Shown: positions 1 through 8,384, counted from the first letter of the stretch. The stretch is DNA of 64,000 nt from Saliniradius amylolyticus (GCF_003143555.1 NZ_CP029347.1:186001-250000); one strand, 5' to 3'. A program made the numbers and translations. Notes: generated by a model not told the origin, from the sequence alone.

Positions 1-59
1 GGCAGGAAGCTTATTATCCAATTACTGCTGCTAAAGACGGTTGGTTGGGGGTATTGTAG
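1..59 (+). CDS. 3' end of an unidentified gene
   Basis: The reading frame beginning at base 3 is open from the window edge and ends with TAG at 57-59, giving a C-terminal peptide QEAYYPITAAKDGWLGVL. This has ordinary protein composition, and it is followed by an intergenic stretch before the next gene at 133, so it probably is the tail of a gene that begins outside the window. Too little is visible to name a family, and chance openness of 19 codons cannot be excluded. Confidence 0.3.
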   Translation, partial: QEAYYPITAAKDGWLGVL

Positions 60-132
60 GCTTCGACAATAAGAGCCGCTCTACGTGGCTTGTTATCCAT
101 CGCAGTGCGTCTATAAACAGGGGAGTCATAAT

Positions 133-330
133 ATGGAAATGTTAATCCTGCTACCAATCCTCTTAGTTATTTGGCTGGTGCCGGTGATCATGATTGGTAT
201 TTCAGACAGGACCCGGGGTAATGAGAAGATTGCCTGGATTCTGTTGGTGATCTTTGTGTCCTGGTTCGCCTGGGTTTTTTATCTTTTACTGGCGCCGTTA
301 AAAACGGATGATGCTTCCCCAAAGCAGTGA
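133..330 (+). CDS. small two-helix membrane protein (PLD-nuclease N-terminal-like)
   Basis: This 65-residue protein has two hydrophobic helices, at about residues 2-21 and 31-49, separated by a short charged loop (SDRTRGNEK). The second ends in WVFYLLLAPLK. The pattern matches the small PLDc_N-type membrane proteins, in which a helix, a KxAW segment and a second aromatic helix are conserved. The function of stand-alone members is unknown. The frame is open upstream to 85, but ATG 133 is preceded by GGGGAG at a good distance and begins directly with the first membrane helix, so it is chosen as the start. Confidence 0.6.
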   Translation: MEMLILLPILLVIWLVPVIMIGISDRTRGNEKIAWILLVIFVSWFAWVFYLLLAPLKTDDASPKQ

Positions 331-427
331 GTCGATAGTTCAGACTAAAGGCTGCCTGTAAGTGAGCGCGAGTCACAGGGCCGACGCCTTTCGCCTCACC
401 TGCTTCATCATTTACGTAAGGAATTTT

Positions 428-1234
428 ATGTTACGACTGATACTGGCTTTGCTGCTACTGGCGGTAGTAAAGGTGGCTTGTGCCTCATCCACACTGACCA
501 TCGACGGCAAGGCCATCGAATATGAGGTAAAGGGCGATGGGCCAATTCCGGTCTTGTTCGATGCCGGTGCCCTGATGGGTATGGCTGGCTGGGATTCGGT
601 TTGGGAGCAGTTGCCCTCCAATATCACCGCCATTCGCTTTTCCCGCCTGGGTGAGGGCGAGTCTGACGCTTGCACAGGCAAGCGCAGCCGACAGGACTAT
701 GTGGCGGAGGTGGATAAGGTTCTTACTGCCCTCGATATTGAGCGGCCCTTTGTGTATGTGGGGCATTCTTTTGGCGGCATTACAGCGCGGCAGTTTTCTG
801 CGGCGCATCGGGGCGAGGTCTCGGCCATGTTGTTGCTCGACCCCTATAACCCGCACGATGTGGATATTTTAAAACAACTGGACCCGGTGGATGGCCCCAG
901 GCAGATTCAAGCGGTGAAGCAAGCGGATTATGAAGCGGGCGCGGGCAAATGGTGCTTTTTGGATATTATCTGGGATAAGACTGAGTCGTTAGGCTATGAG
1001 GCCATTGGCGATCTGCCCGTTACCCTGATCGCCGCGGCGAAGGTGCCCGCCGAACCCAGAAACCTGTTTGAAAGCGCCGAGGGGCGTAAGCTATGGGGCC
1101 AGTATCAGAGTGACTGGGTGCAGGCCTTTCCCCGTGGGCGCGCTGTTCTGGCGGAACAAAGCAGCCACTATGTGCAGGACGATGTGCCAGAGCTGGTTGT
1201 CGAGGAATTAAAACGGTTACTACAGCGGCTGTGA
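428..1234 (+). CDS. exported alpha/beta hydrolase
   Basis: A 268-residue alpha/beta-hydrolase-fold enzyme. An N-terminal signal peptide (about residues 1-19, ending VACA) implies export to the periplasm. The nucleophile elbow VYVGHSFGG places the catalytic serine at residue 114. LLLDP after the next strand and SSHYVQDD near the C-terminus supply plausible acid and histidine residues. Substrate cannot be inferred; esters, amides or lactones are possible. An upstream in-frame start at 362 exists, but ATG 428 has AAGGAA just upstream and starts exactly at the signal peptide. It stands alone, with no obvious operon partner. Confidence 0.8.
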   Translation: MLRLILALLLLAVVKVACASSTLTIDGKAIEYEVKGDGPIPVLFDAGALMGMAGWDSVWEQLPSNITAIRFSRLGEGESDACTGKRSRQDYVAEVDKVLTALDIERPFVYVGHSFGGITARQFSAAHRGEVSAMLLLDPYNPHDVDILKQLDPVDGPRQIQAVKQADYEAGAGKWCFLDIIWDKTESLGYEAIGDLPVTLIAAAKVPAEPRNLFESAEGRKLWGQYQSDWVQAFPRGRAVLAEQSSHYVQDDVPELVVEELKRLLQRL

Positions 1235-1261
1235 CCCAAATAGCCGTGACGGCAACTCATA

Positions 1262-1303
1262 GTGTCTGTGTCACTGCAGTTGCGGCTGATGGACGACAGA
1301 CAC
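1262..1303. repeat. inverted repeat between two genes
   Basis: GTGTCTGT (1262-1269) and ACAGACAC (1296-1303) are perfectly complementary over 8 bp and are separated by 26 nt. A second, overlapping pairing is possible between CGGCAACT just upstream and AGTTGCGG inside the loop, so two alternative folds compete. No T-tract follows on the plus strand, so a classical terminator is unlikely. Confidence 0.3.
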
Positions 1304-1320
1304 AAAAATAAAGGGACGTG

Positions 1321-1497
1321 ATGAGCACGATGAAAAGACTTTATCGTTATCTGATTTTACTTGCATTGCTTATTGCTGCGATATCGGCCTATAGCGTTGG
1401 CAGTCAAACAGGCATGTTTGTCTTTATCATTCTTGGCTTCATCCTTGAGGCGGGCTTTTGGCTGGGGTTGTTTCCAGTCAGGCGGCGCAGGCAGTGA
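1321..1497 (+). CDS. 58-residue membrane protein
   Basis: A short gene encoding 58 residues: a basic N-terminus (MSTMKRLYRY), then two hydrophobic stretches (about residues 10-25 and 32-50) and a strongly basic tail (RRRRQ). AAGGGACG directly upstream provides a ribosome binding site. Positive charges at both ends suggest N-in, C-in topology. No family was recognised; the good Shine-Dalgarno sequence and coherent membrane topology are the main support. Confidence 0.55.
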   Translation: MSTMKRLYRYLILLALLIAAISAYSVGSQTGMFVFIILGFILEAGFWLGLFPVRRRRQ

Positions 1498-1542
1498 GCG
1501 GATGCCACACAATGTCATTAAGCTTATGGCGTGGTAAGGCCG

Positions 1543-1989
1543 ATGAAAGCCGTTGTTAAGTTTTACTGGCCGCTACTGCTGTTGATAGCCCTGCAGCTTG
1601 GCTTCACCGGTTACCTGATGATTCTGCACCGGCCGGAGTGTGAGCCGCTTTTCGGTGTTAATACCCTGGTTTTAGCCATGCTGATGTATTGTTATCTGCT
1701 GCCAGCCACGGTTTTTCTGGGCGCAGGCTATATGAGTTACATCAGTTATGAGTCACTGAAAAGCGGGCAGTTTCCGCCAGCGGGAATGCCCGGCTTTAAG
1801 GGGCGCAAAGTCACAACCGGCGCTAAAGCTCGGGTGCTTGCCGTCGCCGGGATGTTATCACCGGCGCTGGCACTGGTTGTCATAGGGCTGGGTATCCAGT
1901 CCTACAACGCCCTCGTTGGTGATCAGGGGCTTGACGGGTTGCAAGCCAATATCGAGCAGGCGTGTCAGAAAGGGGCTGGTCAGCGCTGA
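1543..1989 (+). CDS. membrane protein of unknown function
   Basis: A 148-residue protein with three hydrophobic segments: roughly residues 8-29, 37-62 and 97-117, the last preceded by a basic loop (KGRKVTTGAKAR). The C-terminal 30 residues are soluble. No domain was recognised. A GTG at 1531 would add four residues; ATG 1543 is preferred, although its TAAGG is close (3 nt). It lies in a series of small plus-strand membrane-protein genes without evident shared function. Confidence 0.55.
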   Translation: MKAVVKFYWPLLLLIALQLGFTGYLMILHRPECEPLFGVNTLVLAMLMYCYLLPATVFLGAGYMSYISYESLKSGQFPPAGMPGFKGRKVTTGAKARVLAVAGMLSPALALVVIGLGIQSYNALVGDQGLDGLQANIEQACQKGAGQR

Positions 1990-2124
1990 GCAAGGCCGCA
2001 ACCTTTACAGGCCATAACCGCACAGAAGTGCCGTTCCGGTGTGTGCACCGGGTCGTTGTGGGTGATATGTTGATGCCTTATCGAATCAATACGGTCAGCG
2101 TGCCGGTTTCAGGAGGAACAAACC

Positions 2125-2538
2125 ATGGAAATTCTCAACCCCATCTTTAGCATGGTCATACTCACCGCGCTGGTGGGCTTTGCGCTCGGGGGCGCACGAT
2201 TTGCCAGTATCAAAAAAGGCCAAGTGGACGGACGTTATTTTAAACTGATGTCTGGCTACGAGTTGCCGGAGCACCTAAAACAACTAGAGCGTAATTTTGG
2301 CAATTTACTGGAGTTGCCGGTGCTGTTCTATGTGGTCTGTGTACTGAGTCTGGTGTTAACGGTCAGTAGCCCACTGTTTTTATCTATGGCGTGGGCCTTT
2401 GTGGGGCTGCGGGTACTGCATACGGCAATCCACATTAGCTACAACCACCCCCTCCACCGCTTTTTGATATTTTTGTTGTCCACTTTGGTGTTGCTGGGGA
2501 TGTGGTATGAACTCTATTCCTTAGTGAGCCAAGGGTAA
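2125..2538 (+). CDS. MAPEG family membrane protein
   Basis: A 137-residue integral membrane protein with four helices. The sequence LERNFGNLLELPVLFYV after helix 1, and LRVLHTAIHISYNHPLHR before helix 4, match the MAPEG (membrane-associated proteins in eicosanoid and glutathione metabolism) pattern, in which ERxxxNxxE and RxxHxxxH residues line the active site. Bacterial members of this type are mostly uncharacterised and may conjugate glutathione or reduce lipid peroxides. AGGAGG eight bases before the ATG is a strong ribosome binding site. Confidence 0.8.
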   Translation: MEILNPIFSMVILTALVGFALGGARFASIKKGQVDGRYFKLMSGYELPEHLKQLERNFGNLLELPVLFYVVCVLSLVLTVSSPLFLSMAWAFVGLRVLHTAIHISYNHPLHRFLIFLLSTLVLLGMWYELYSLVSQG

Positions 2539-2559
2539 CAGGGCGGTGAGTGGTGAAGC

Positions 2560-2799
2560 ATGATGGGTCAATGGACCAAAGTAGGTGTTGCGCTGGTCAT
2601 CACAGGGCTCGTCGTTCCAGAAATCATTGATGCCGTTGAAACCGCCTACCGGTTAGATATTAAACGGGATTTTGGTGTACTCCCCTGGCTGATAATGACT
2701 ATCGTCGGGGCCATCATCTTACTGCGCTCCGCGGTTGTTCATTTTCGGGCCAGGAAAAGCAAAAAAGCCGAAGCCGACAGCGGCGAGGGTAAAACATAG
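2560..2799 (+). CDS. small membrane protein of unknown function
   Basis: A 79-residue protein with two hydrophobic helices (about residues 7-25 and 41-58), a linker with mixed charges (ETAYRLDIKRDF) and a long charged tail. It begins 21 bp after the MAPEG gene and so is probably co-transcribed with it. ATG 2563 is an alternative start one codon in. No family was recognised. Confidence 0.45.
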   Translation: MMGQWTKVGVALVITGLVVPEIIDAVETAYRLDIKRDFGVLPWLIMTIVGAIILLRSAVVHFRARKSKKAEADSGEGKT

Positions 2800-2887
2800 C
2801 AAGTCACAGTCGTTATGGATGGCTGTCAGCGTGTTGATAAACTCGGGGAGGTATCGATTGACGCCGCCCCGCTTCTTAAGGAAAGCA

Positions 2888-3574
2888 ATGAAGGTTATTA
2901 AGTTAGTGGCTTTGCTATGTCTGGTGGTTATCGCTGCCGGTCTCTTCTGGCAACGTCATGCTATCGCCTGCGAGGCGGTGTCGTTATCCGGCTATCAAAT
3001 GATTGCGCCTGGTGTGTTTGCCTCCCCCGAGCTGAATAACCCGGATTCGCTTTTGACACCAGTCCGCAAGGGGAAAGAACGGGTCGAGGCGACGTTTGGC
3101 GTGCTGACGGCGCGGCCAACACTGATCCTGGTCGCCAACGCAGAACAAGCGGCTGATTTTGGGGCTAACTCAACGGCTACCGCTCACTTTACTCCTTTTG
3201 GAACCTGCATGGTCCTTGGGCCAAAGGGTCAGAATGTGGATGTGATCGCCCATGAATGGGTACATGCCGAAGTCGGCCAGCGGGTTGGCTGGTTTAGGTT
3301 TCGGCAGGAAATACCGGTTTGGTTTAATGAGGGCGTGGCTCTGATGGTGGATCACCGATCGCCGTTTTTGGTTAAAAACATTCACCTGAGCCAGGCCGAG
3401 GTCGATGCTGTAAAGCAACTCAATACTGGTGGAGCCTTTTTCGATGGCGCCAATACCCACAAGCATTATCTCGCCTCGAGGCTGGCGGTGGAATCGCTGG
3501 AGCCCGCGAGCCTGTATTCAAAACTGGCCAGAATTCGGGACGGAGAAAACTTTGACCGAGTGTTCCAATGGTAA
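2888..3574 (+). CDS. membrane-anchored zinc metallopeptidase-like protein
   Basis: A 228-residue protein with an N-terminal signal or anchor helix (residues 4-21) followed by an extracytoplasmic domain. HEWVH at residues 122-126 is a perfect HExxH zinc motif, and WFNEGVAL puts a glutamate at residue 148, the arrangement of gluzincin (peptidase MA-like) enzymes. A catalytically competent protease is therefore likely, but the substrate is unknown. The frame extends upstream to 2735, overlapping the preceding gene; ATG 2888 follows AAGGAA and starts at the membrane helix. Confidence 0.7.
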   Translation: MKVIKLVALLCLVVIAAGLFWQRHAIACEAVSLSGYQMIAPGVFASPELNNPDSLLTPVRKGKERVEATFGVLTARPTLILVANAEQAADFGANSTATAHFTPFGTCMVLGPKGQNVDVIAHEWVHAEVGQRVGWFRFRQEIPVWFNEGVALMVDHRSPFLVKNIHLSQAEVDAVKQLNTGGAFFDGANTHKHYLASRLAVESLEPASLYSKLARIRDGENFDRVFQW

Positions 3575-3627
3575 TGCGCAGATACGCCTGAAAAAACAAT
3601 ACCTAAATGACGAGAAGAGGAATGAAA

Positions 3628-3828
3628 ATGTGGGAATATAAAATTGTGGATTCTTCCCTGGCCGAAAAGGAAGGCTTTTTAAAAGGTCGAACCGTCGACT
3701 CTGTAGAGAGCTACCTGAATAGTCTGGGGCAAGATGGTTGGGAGATCATTGATATCGATTTCAATATGGACCCAACCATTCCGGGCGGCCCCACCCACTT
3801 TCACGGACTCGCAAAACGCAGAAAATAA
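3628..3828 (+). CDS. DUF4177-like small protein
   Basis: A 66-residue soluble protein opening with MWEYKIVD and containing LNSLGQDGWEIIDID, the hallmarks of the DUF4177 family (WEYK near the start, then a helix and LGxxGWELV). Function unknown. The C-terminus reads HFHGLAKRRK, where DUF4177 members usually have a final beta strand. Three ATGs lie in frame (3607, 3622, 3628); GAGGA at 3617-3621 is correctly spaced only for 3628, which also gives the family's usual N-terminus. Confidence 0.65.
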   Translation: MWEYKIVDSSLAEKEGFLKGRTVDSVESYLNSLGQDGWEIIDIDFNMDPTIPGGPTHFHGLAKRRK

Positions 3829-3915
3829 CGGCATCTGACGCAGGGCAATACAGCATTTAACAAGTTGCGCCCCTTTTACTGGACTTATGCAGTTAAAACT
3901 ATTTAGGGAGTTAGT

Positions 3916-4146
3916 ATGAATAAATGGGAAATCGCCGGGGTGGGGGCAATGTTGGTTCTTTCAGTTGCCGTGCTCATTGTTGCTATCTTTATTCTTGGCT
4001 CAGCGATGGGTCGATTTTTCGTATCGGGCACTGTTGAGTTATCGATGCTTCAATTCGGCGTTATTTGTGGCGGAGTGACCGCGATAGCGACTTTTGTGCG
4101 CTGCGTAAAAAGACTAAAGCGTCGTTTTGCGTTGGCACGAACATAA
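3916..4146 (+). CDS. small two-helix membrane protein
   Basis: A 76-residue protein with hydrophobic segments at about residues 7-32 and 42-60 and a basic tail (KRLKRRFALART). The upstream sequence TTTAGGGAG gives a ribosome binding site. No domain was recognised. The 88-bp gap before it holds an imperfect inverted repeat (TTTAAC near 3857 and GTTAAA near 3892) of unknown meaning. Confidence 0.5.
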   Translation: MNKWEIAGVGAMLVLSVAVLIVAIFILGSAMGRFFVSGTVELSMLQFGVICGGVTAIATFVRCVKRLKRRFALART

Positions 4147-4263
4147 TAATCGCACTTAATCGTTTGCAGGCTCGCAGGGACAGTAACGCGTAGTGTGTAT
4201 CCAAAGTGAGAGCTTCGGTCGAATATTCCAATGTTGAAGTGCAGAACTGGCCTCTAAGGAAAT

Positions 4264-4710
4264 ATGAAAATACCCCCTCTATTACTTGTTTTACTACTGG
4301 GCGCGCTGATGTATGTCATCTCACTGTTTACGCCATCGGTGGTTGTGCATCCTGTACTGCGGTTCACGGCAGCCGCCGTTATCTTCATCACGGGCTCAGG
4401 CATTAGCTTAAGTGGGGTGCTGGCATTCAGGCGTTCGAAGACCAGCGTTAACCCTTTATCGCCGGATAAAGCCAGCTCGCTGGTGGAAACCGGTATATAC
4501 CGGATCTCCCGCAATCCGATGTATGTCGGCTTTCTGATGATGTTGCTGGCGTGGTCTATCGCTTTAGCGAACCTCTACACATTGCCCGCATGCGTTGTCT
4601 TTTTCTGGTACATCAACCGGTTTCAAATTCCCGAGGAAGAAAGAGCCCTCAAGGCCATGTTTCAGCAATCGTACACAGCGTATACTCGCCGGGTCCGACG
4701 CTGGTTATAG
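4264..4710 (+). CDS. isoprenylcysteine carboxyl methyltransferase-like (ICMT/PEMT) protein
   Basis: A 148-residue membrane protein with about four helices. The conserved core GIYRISRNPMYVGFLMM is the signature of bacterial ICMT/phospholipid methyltransferase-like proteins: the RNPxY region binds S-adenosylmethionine and the following helix pair lies in the membrane. The late segment PEEERALKAMF and the terminal YTRRVRRWL also fit. Natural acceptors of the bacterial proteins are unknown and could be lipids or isoprenoid compounds. The next gene, a soluble methyltransferase, starts 18 bp downstream, so the two are probably one transcript. Confidence 0.8.
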   Translation: MKIPPLLLVLLLGALMYVISLFTPSVVVHPVLRFTAAAVIFITGSGISLSGVLAFRRSKTSVNPLSPDKASSLVETGIYRISRNPMYVGFLMMLLAWSIALANLYTLPACVVFFWYINRFQIPEEERALKAMFQQSYTAYTRRVRRWL

Positions 4711-4728
4711 CCAACAGGAGAATGAATA

Positions 4729-5313
4729 ATGAGTGAAAGCTGGGACGATTATGCCCCGGGCTGGGACAGCAATGAAGCGGTCATCGCCTATGCTGATAAA
4801 GCACACCAGGCGCTGATACAGGTTATGGATCCGGCAGGCTTCCGGGTTCTCGACTTTGGTTGTGGTACGGGCTTGCTGAGCGAGCGGTTGTCGCCCTCGG
4901 CCGCATCGATTGTGGCACTGGACCCAGCCCCAAAAATGATTGCTGTACTGGAGAATAAGGGGCTGAGCAATGTGGCCACCATCACTGCCGGGTTAGACCC
5001 TAAACTGGCCGCCGAGCATCCGCTGCTCACCCCGGGGTTTGATCTTATTGTGGCGTCATCGGCGCTGGCCTTTGTGCCCGATTACGTGGAGACGGTCAGT
5101 CTGTTAAAGCAACTGCTGAAGCCTGGTGGCAGACTTATACAGTGGGACTGGCTCAAAAAGCAGGACGATGAGGGGGCAGGATTTTCACCGCACCAGATCC
5201 GTTCGGCGATGACCGCCGCTGGCCTGGTGGACTGCACGGTATCCACCGCTTTTTCAGTGCAGGCCGGGGGCGACAAAATGGACGTATTGATGGGTGTGGC
5301 CCGTAATAACTAG
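4729..5313 (+). CDS. class I SAM-dependent methyltransferase
   Basis: A 194-residue soluble methyltransferase with motif I VLDFGCGTGLLSERL (about residues 41-55), an acidic residue after strand 2 (ALDPAPKM) and a motif IV-like stretch FDLIVASSALAF. The segment WDDYAPGWDSNEAV at the N-terminus is typical of small-molecule methyltransferases of the methyltransf_11/25 type. The acceptor is unknown. It follows the ICMT-like gene closely with a good ribosome binding site (AACAGGAG). Confidence 0.8.
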   Translation: MSESWDDYAPGWDSNEAVIAYADKAHQALIQVMDPAGFRVLDFGCGTGLLSERLSPSAASIVALDPAPKMIAVLENKGLSNVATITAGLDPKLAAEHPLLTPGFDLIVASSALAFVPDYVETVSLLKQLLKPGGRLIQWDWLKKQDDEGAGFSPHQIRSAMTAAGLVDCTVSTAFSVQAGGDKMDVLMGVARNN

Positions 5314-5388
5314 ATGAGGCGATTCCATGCTTCTACAGGTAGCAGTATGACTGAGGCAATCAGAAGCGGCACGAATATCAGGAAACGC

Positions 5389-6477
5389 TCATAGCGCGAC
5401 TCGCCGGCCGGATTCGGCGGCTTTAAAGATAGCCTGCACCAGTCGGATATCGGCCAGGCCTTCTTCACCGGGCACGAGAATTGGGCCCTGGCCCAGAATG
5501 GCCTGGGCGTCGTTGTCCATCTGCAGGGTTTGCTGCATGCCCTTGATGGGCGCCAGTCGCTTGCCCGAGCTGGTGGTGGCGGTCACGCCCGAATAGCTCT
5601 GCATGGGCGCTAACCGGTACCAGCCGGATTCGCAATCCACCTGCAGGTGATTAAAGCCTCTCACCACACTGGTGCCGCAATCGGCGATAAGTCCATTGGC
5701 AAACTCCAGGGTAAAATAGGTGGTTTCATCCACTTGGGTGAAGATCTCGGGGTGGGATTTTTCAAACCGACCGGTCACGGCCACCGAGTTCATGCCGGTT
5801 AGAAAGCGTGCGCCGTTAATGGGGTATACGCCCATATCGTAGAGAGCACCGCCGCCCATGTCCTTTTGCATACGCCAGTTATCGGCCGGTAAGCCATTGC
5901 CCGGATAGCCGGCAAAGCTGCTGACCGAGGTTATGGTGCCGAAGGGGCTGGTTTGGGCATAGTTGGCCATAGCGCGGGTATTGGGTTCGTGCTGCATCCG
6001 GTAACCAATGGCAAGCTGCACATGGTTTTTGTTGCACACATCGATCATGCGCTGGCATTCGGCTTCGGTCATCGCCATGGGCTTTTCACACCATACATGT
6101 TTACCGGCGCTGGCGGCACGTTCGGCGTACTTCAGGTGCAAACTGGTCGGTGTCACCACATACACCACATCGATATCCGGGTTGTCGGCCAGCCGGTGCA
6201 TGGTGTCGTAGCTGTACACATTGGCATCGGGTATCCCGTACCGGCGCTGCCATTTCGGGATCTTCTCCGGTGAGCCGGTCACTATACCGCGCAGTTCACA
6301 GAAGCGGGTGGCTTGCAGTGCCGGGGCCAACAGGTGGGTGCTGTAGTTGCCCAGTCCCAGTAATGCCACGCCGACTTTGCGCTGTGACATGGTTGCGGCG
6401 ACACTGAGCTTAGTGCTGCCAACCGCTAACGCGGCGCTGAACAGTTTTAAAAAGCGGCGACGATCAATCTGGCTCAA
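5389..6477 (-). CDS. Tat-exported Gfo/Idh/MocA oxidoreductase
   Basis: A 362-residue NAD(P)-dependent oxidoreductase. The N-terminus DRRRFLKLFSAALAVGS is a twin-arginine signal, so the enzyme is exported folded with cofactor bound, as in glucose-fructose oxidoreductase. The Rossmann fold (VALLGLGNYSTHLLAPAL, about residues 36-53), the conserved CEKPMA motif with the catalytic lysine, and GGGALYDMGVY in the C-terminal domain all fit the family. A sugar or polyol substrate is likely. Translation appears to start with TTG at 6477. It is convergent with the upstream methyltransferase and stands alone. Confidence 0.85.
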   Translation of the reverse strand: MSQIDRRRFLKLFSAALAVGSTKLSVAATMSQRKVGVALLGLGNYSTHLLAPALQATRFCELRGIVTGSPEKIPKWQRRYGIPDANVYSYDTMHRLADNPDIDVVYVVTPTSLHLKYAERAASAGKHVWCEKPMAMTEAECQRMIDVCNKNHVQLAIGYRMQHEPNTRAMANYAQTSPFGTITSVSSFAGYPGNGLPADNWRMQKDMGGGALYDMGVYPINGARFLTGMNSVAVTGRFEKSHPEIFTQVDETTYFTLEFANGLIADCGTSVVRGFNHLQVDCESGWYRLAPMQSYSGVTATTSSGKRLAPIKGMQQTLQMDNDAQAILGQGPILVPGEEGLADIRLVQAIFKAAESGRRVAL

Positions 6478-6628
6478 AACCTAAGCTCTCGACAAGAAAC
6501 AGGCTATAACAGATAGTTAATGGCGGAGTTATGCGCAACTTAATTCCGTGAAGACTGAGGCTCTGGTTGCCAGAGTAGGGGCGAGGCTGGCGGTGTAATC
6601 TGTCCGAGAAAGGCGAAAAGGAACCTGT

Positions 6629-7042
6629 ATGAAGATGACTCAGACCAGCCGGTTGCTTAAAGCAGTGGGTATCTGGTTGATAATACTGCTAATGGCGATA
6701 GTAAATGCGGGCATTCGGGAGTTGCTGCTGGTCCCCGTGATCGGGGCGGAGCTGGCGCTGCCAGCCAGTGGTGTGTTGCTCACGGCTCTTATCCTGCTGA
6801 TAGCCTGGTTAAGCCTGCCCTGGCTTCGGCCTGAGACAAGCCGTGCCAGCTTTGCTATAGGGGCGGTCTGGTTTGTGCTCACACTGGTTTTTGAATTGCT
6901 GCTGGGGTACTTCGTCTCTGGTAAGTCCTGGTCTGAGGTTTTGCAGGTCTTCGATGTTACACAGGGCAACCTGTTTGCTCTGGCGCTGGTTATGACGTTC
7001 GCTGCGCCCTGGCTGTCAGCAAAAATTCGCCGCCTGTTTTAG
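6629..7042 (+). CDS. four-helix membrane protein of unknown function
   Basis: A 137-residue hydrophobic protein with four predicted membrane helices (about residues 11-33, 43-63, 74-97 and 110-130). The loop PWLRPETSRA between helices 2 and 3 and the sequence SGKSWSEVLQVFDVTQGNLFAL before helix 4 are its most distinctive parts. No family name can be given with confidence. AAGGA seven bases before the ATG supports the start. Confidence 0.6.
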   Translation: MKMTQTSRLLKAVGIWLIILLMAIVNAGIRELLLVPVIGAELALPASGVLLTALILLIAWLSLPWLRPETSRASFAIGAVWFVLTLVFELLLGYFVSGKSWSEVLQVFDVTQGNLFALALVMTFAAPWLSAKIRRLF

Positions 7043-7090
7043 TGGCAAAGCCACACTGGCGTTGTTGCCACGCAGTGGCGCCGGGCGTTT

Positions 7091-7753
7091 TTACAAATGC
7101 CCGGTTTTGACGTAAATCAGCGCACCATCTTCTTTGGTAAACGGCGTATGTTCACTCAGGTGGGGGCTGCGTAGCCAGGTTCCCTTGGGGTACACGCCAT
7201 GCTCATCGTAGAACGTGCCTTCCAAGACCAGGATTTCTTCGCCGCCCCAGTGTCGGTGGGGTTTAAACTGAGTGTTAGGTGCCCATTTTACCAACGCCAC
7301 ATGCTCGGTCTGGAATTCGTGCAGTGGCATGACGGTGAGCCCATCCACCAATCCCTGATGCCAGGGCTGAGTATGGGTGTTGATCACCTTTTGCTGCTGG
7401 TCTGCTTTATCAAACTGGTGCAGCTTTACGAATATGGTGGCGCCGTCTTCACCAATCCGGGGCTGATGGGCGGTGCCGATGGGATTACGCACATAACTGC
7501 CTTTGGGGTAGCTTTGATGCTCGTCGGCGAAGGTGCCTTCCAGTACTAAAAATTCTTCGCCACCATCGTGGGTGTGGGGTGAAAACTCACTAAAAGGCGC
7601 ATAACGAACCAGCGATGTGGCCCGGGCTACTTCATCCCCAATGCGATCCAGCATCATGCGCTGCACGCCGGGCATGGGTGAGTCCAACCATTGATAATCC
7701 TCAGGCCGGATTACCACAGGTTGCTCAAAGTCTGCATTAAGGCGGGTTGTCAT
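7091..7753 (-). CDS. bicupin protein, ChrR-like
   Basis: A 220-residue protein made of two cupin domains. Each half carries the metal-binding pattern: FSPHTHDGGEEFLVLEG near residue 57 and FKPHRHWGGEEILVLEG near residue 170, and each is followed by GTFxDEHxxYPKG. This matches the ChrR-type cupins of anti-sigma factors, but no N-terminal zinc anti-sigma domain and no ECF sigma factor gene are present, so it is probably a stand-alone dioxygenase- or sensor-like bicupin. The ATG at 7753 has GAGAGG five bases upstream. Confidence 0.8.
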   Translation of the reverse strand: MTTRLNADFEQPVVIRPEDYQWLDSPMPGVQRMMLDRIGDEVARATSLVRYAPFSEFSPHTHDGGEEFLVLEGTFADEHQSYPKGSYVRNPIGTAHQPRIGEDGATIFVKLHQFDKADQQQKVINTHTQPWHQGLVDGLTVMPLHEFQTEHVALVKWAPNTQFKPHRHWGGEEILVLEGTFYDEHGVYPKGTWLRSPHLSEHTPFTKEDGALIYVKTGHL

Positions 7754-8039
7754 CTGTGCCTCTCAAACTGAAGATTATTGATAGTATGGGTTATCGAACG
7801 CAAAAGCCACGTGGGCGTCTGTGCTGGTATATTGTCTCAGGCCGGTCACACTCAAAACGAGCCACCCTGACAAGACAAGTGCGTGGTGACTTTTGTGGCA
7901 ATAAGATAAAACGCGGCGTTACCGCTATTCTATCGGTAATGTCTGGCCATATCATTCGCAGGCGCTGGAGCATTTATGTTATTCCTAAGCACCTTGCAGG
8001 ACAATCGTTGTTTCTTAGCAGGGTAAGATGAGGTGCACG

Positions 8040-8336
8040 ATGACTAAAACCGGACTCATTCTGGCATCAGGTTTGGTAATGATTGCAGGCTGCGAAGGGG
8101 CCAGAGTCACCGATTCAGGTGATGCCATTAGTTGCAATGAAAGCTGGTACCAGCTTGTCGAAAGTCTCATTCCGACCGGAGATGGTCAGGGCCATGGTCC
8201 CGACTATGGTTCTGAGGAGTGGCGTTCTGTTATTGAGTTCAGGTTGGGGATTCGGGAGGATGAGTCAGTGCCTGCACTAACGTCGCCCCAGTGGTGCGCG
8301 TATATTCATCGCAATTATATTCAAACATCGTCCTAG
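8040..8336 (+). CDS. small lipoprotein of unknown function
   Basis: A 98-residue protein with a lipoprotein signal peptide: basic start MTKT, hydrophobic stretch, and lipobox MIAGC with the acylated cysteine near residue 18. The mature part contains two further cysteines (SCNESW and QWCAY) that could pair in the periplasm. No domain was recognised. An upstream ATG at 8028 would add MRCT; ATG 8040 has GAGG at a better spacing. The 286-bp region before it holds only a weak inverted repeat (TTACCG at 7919 and CGGTAA at 7934). Confidence 0.6.
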   Translation: MTKTGLILASGLVMIAGCEGARVTDSGDAISCNESWYQLVESLIPTGDGQGHGPDYGSEEWRSVIEFRLGIREDESVPALTSPQWCAYIHRNYIQTSS

Positions 8337-8384
8337 CAGCTGTCATTCGGCAGCGGTATCAGGCGGCAGGATGAAGGAGAGCCA

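Noticed and set aside
3857-3897. attC-like site (ATTTAAC and GTTAAA arms), suggesting an integron cassette array in the first 5 kb
   Set aside because: The last position of the GTTRRRY box does not fit, no similar sites recur between the other small genes, and spacing between genes is irregular; no integrase is present.
7747-8031. 94-codon plus-strand open frame starting over the bicupin promoter
   Set aside because: It has no ribosome binding site, overlaps the start of the bicupin gene, and its composition (many R, S, G, W residues with no hydrophobic core) looks non-coding.
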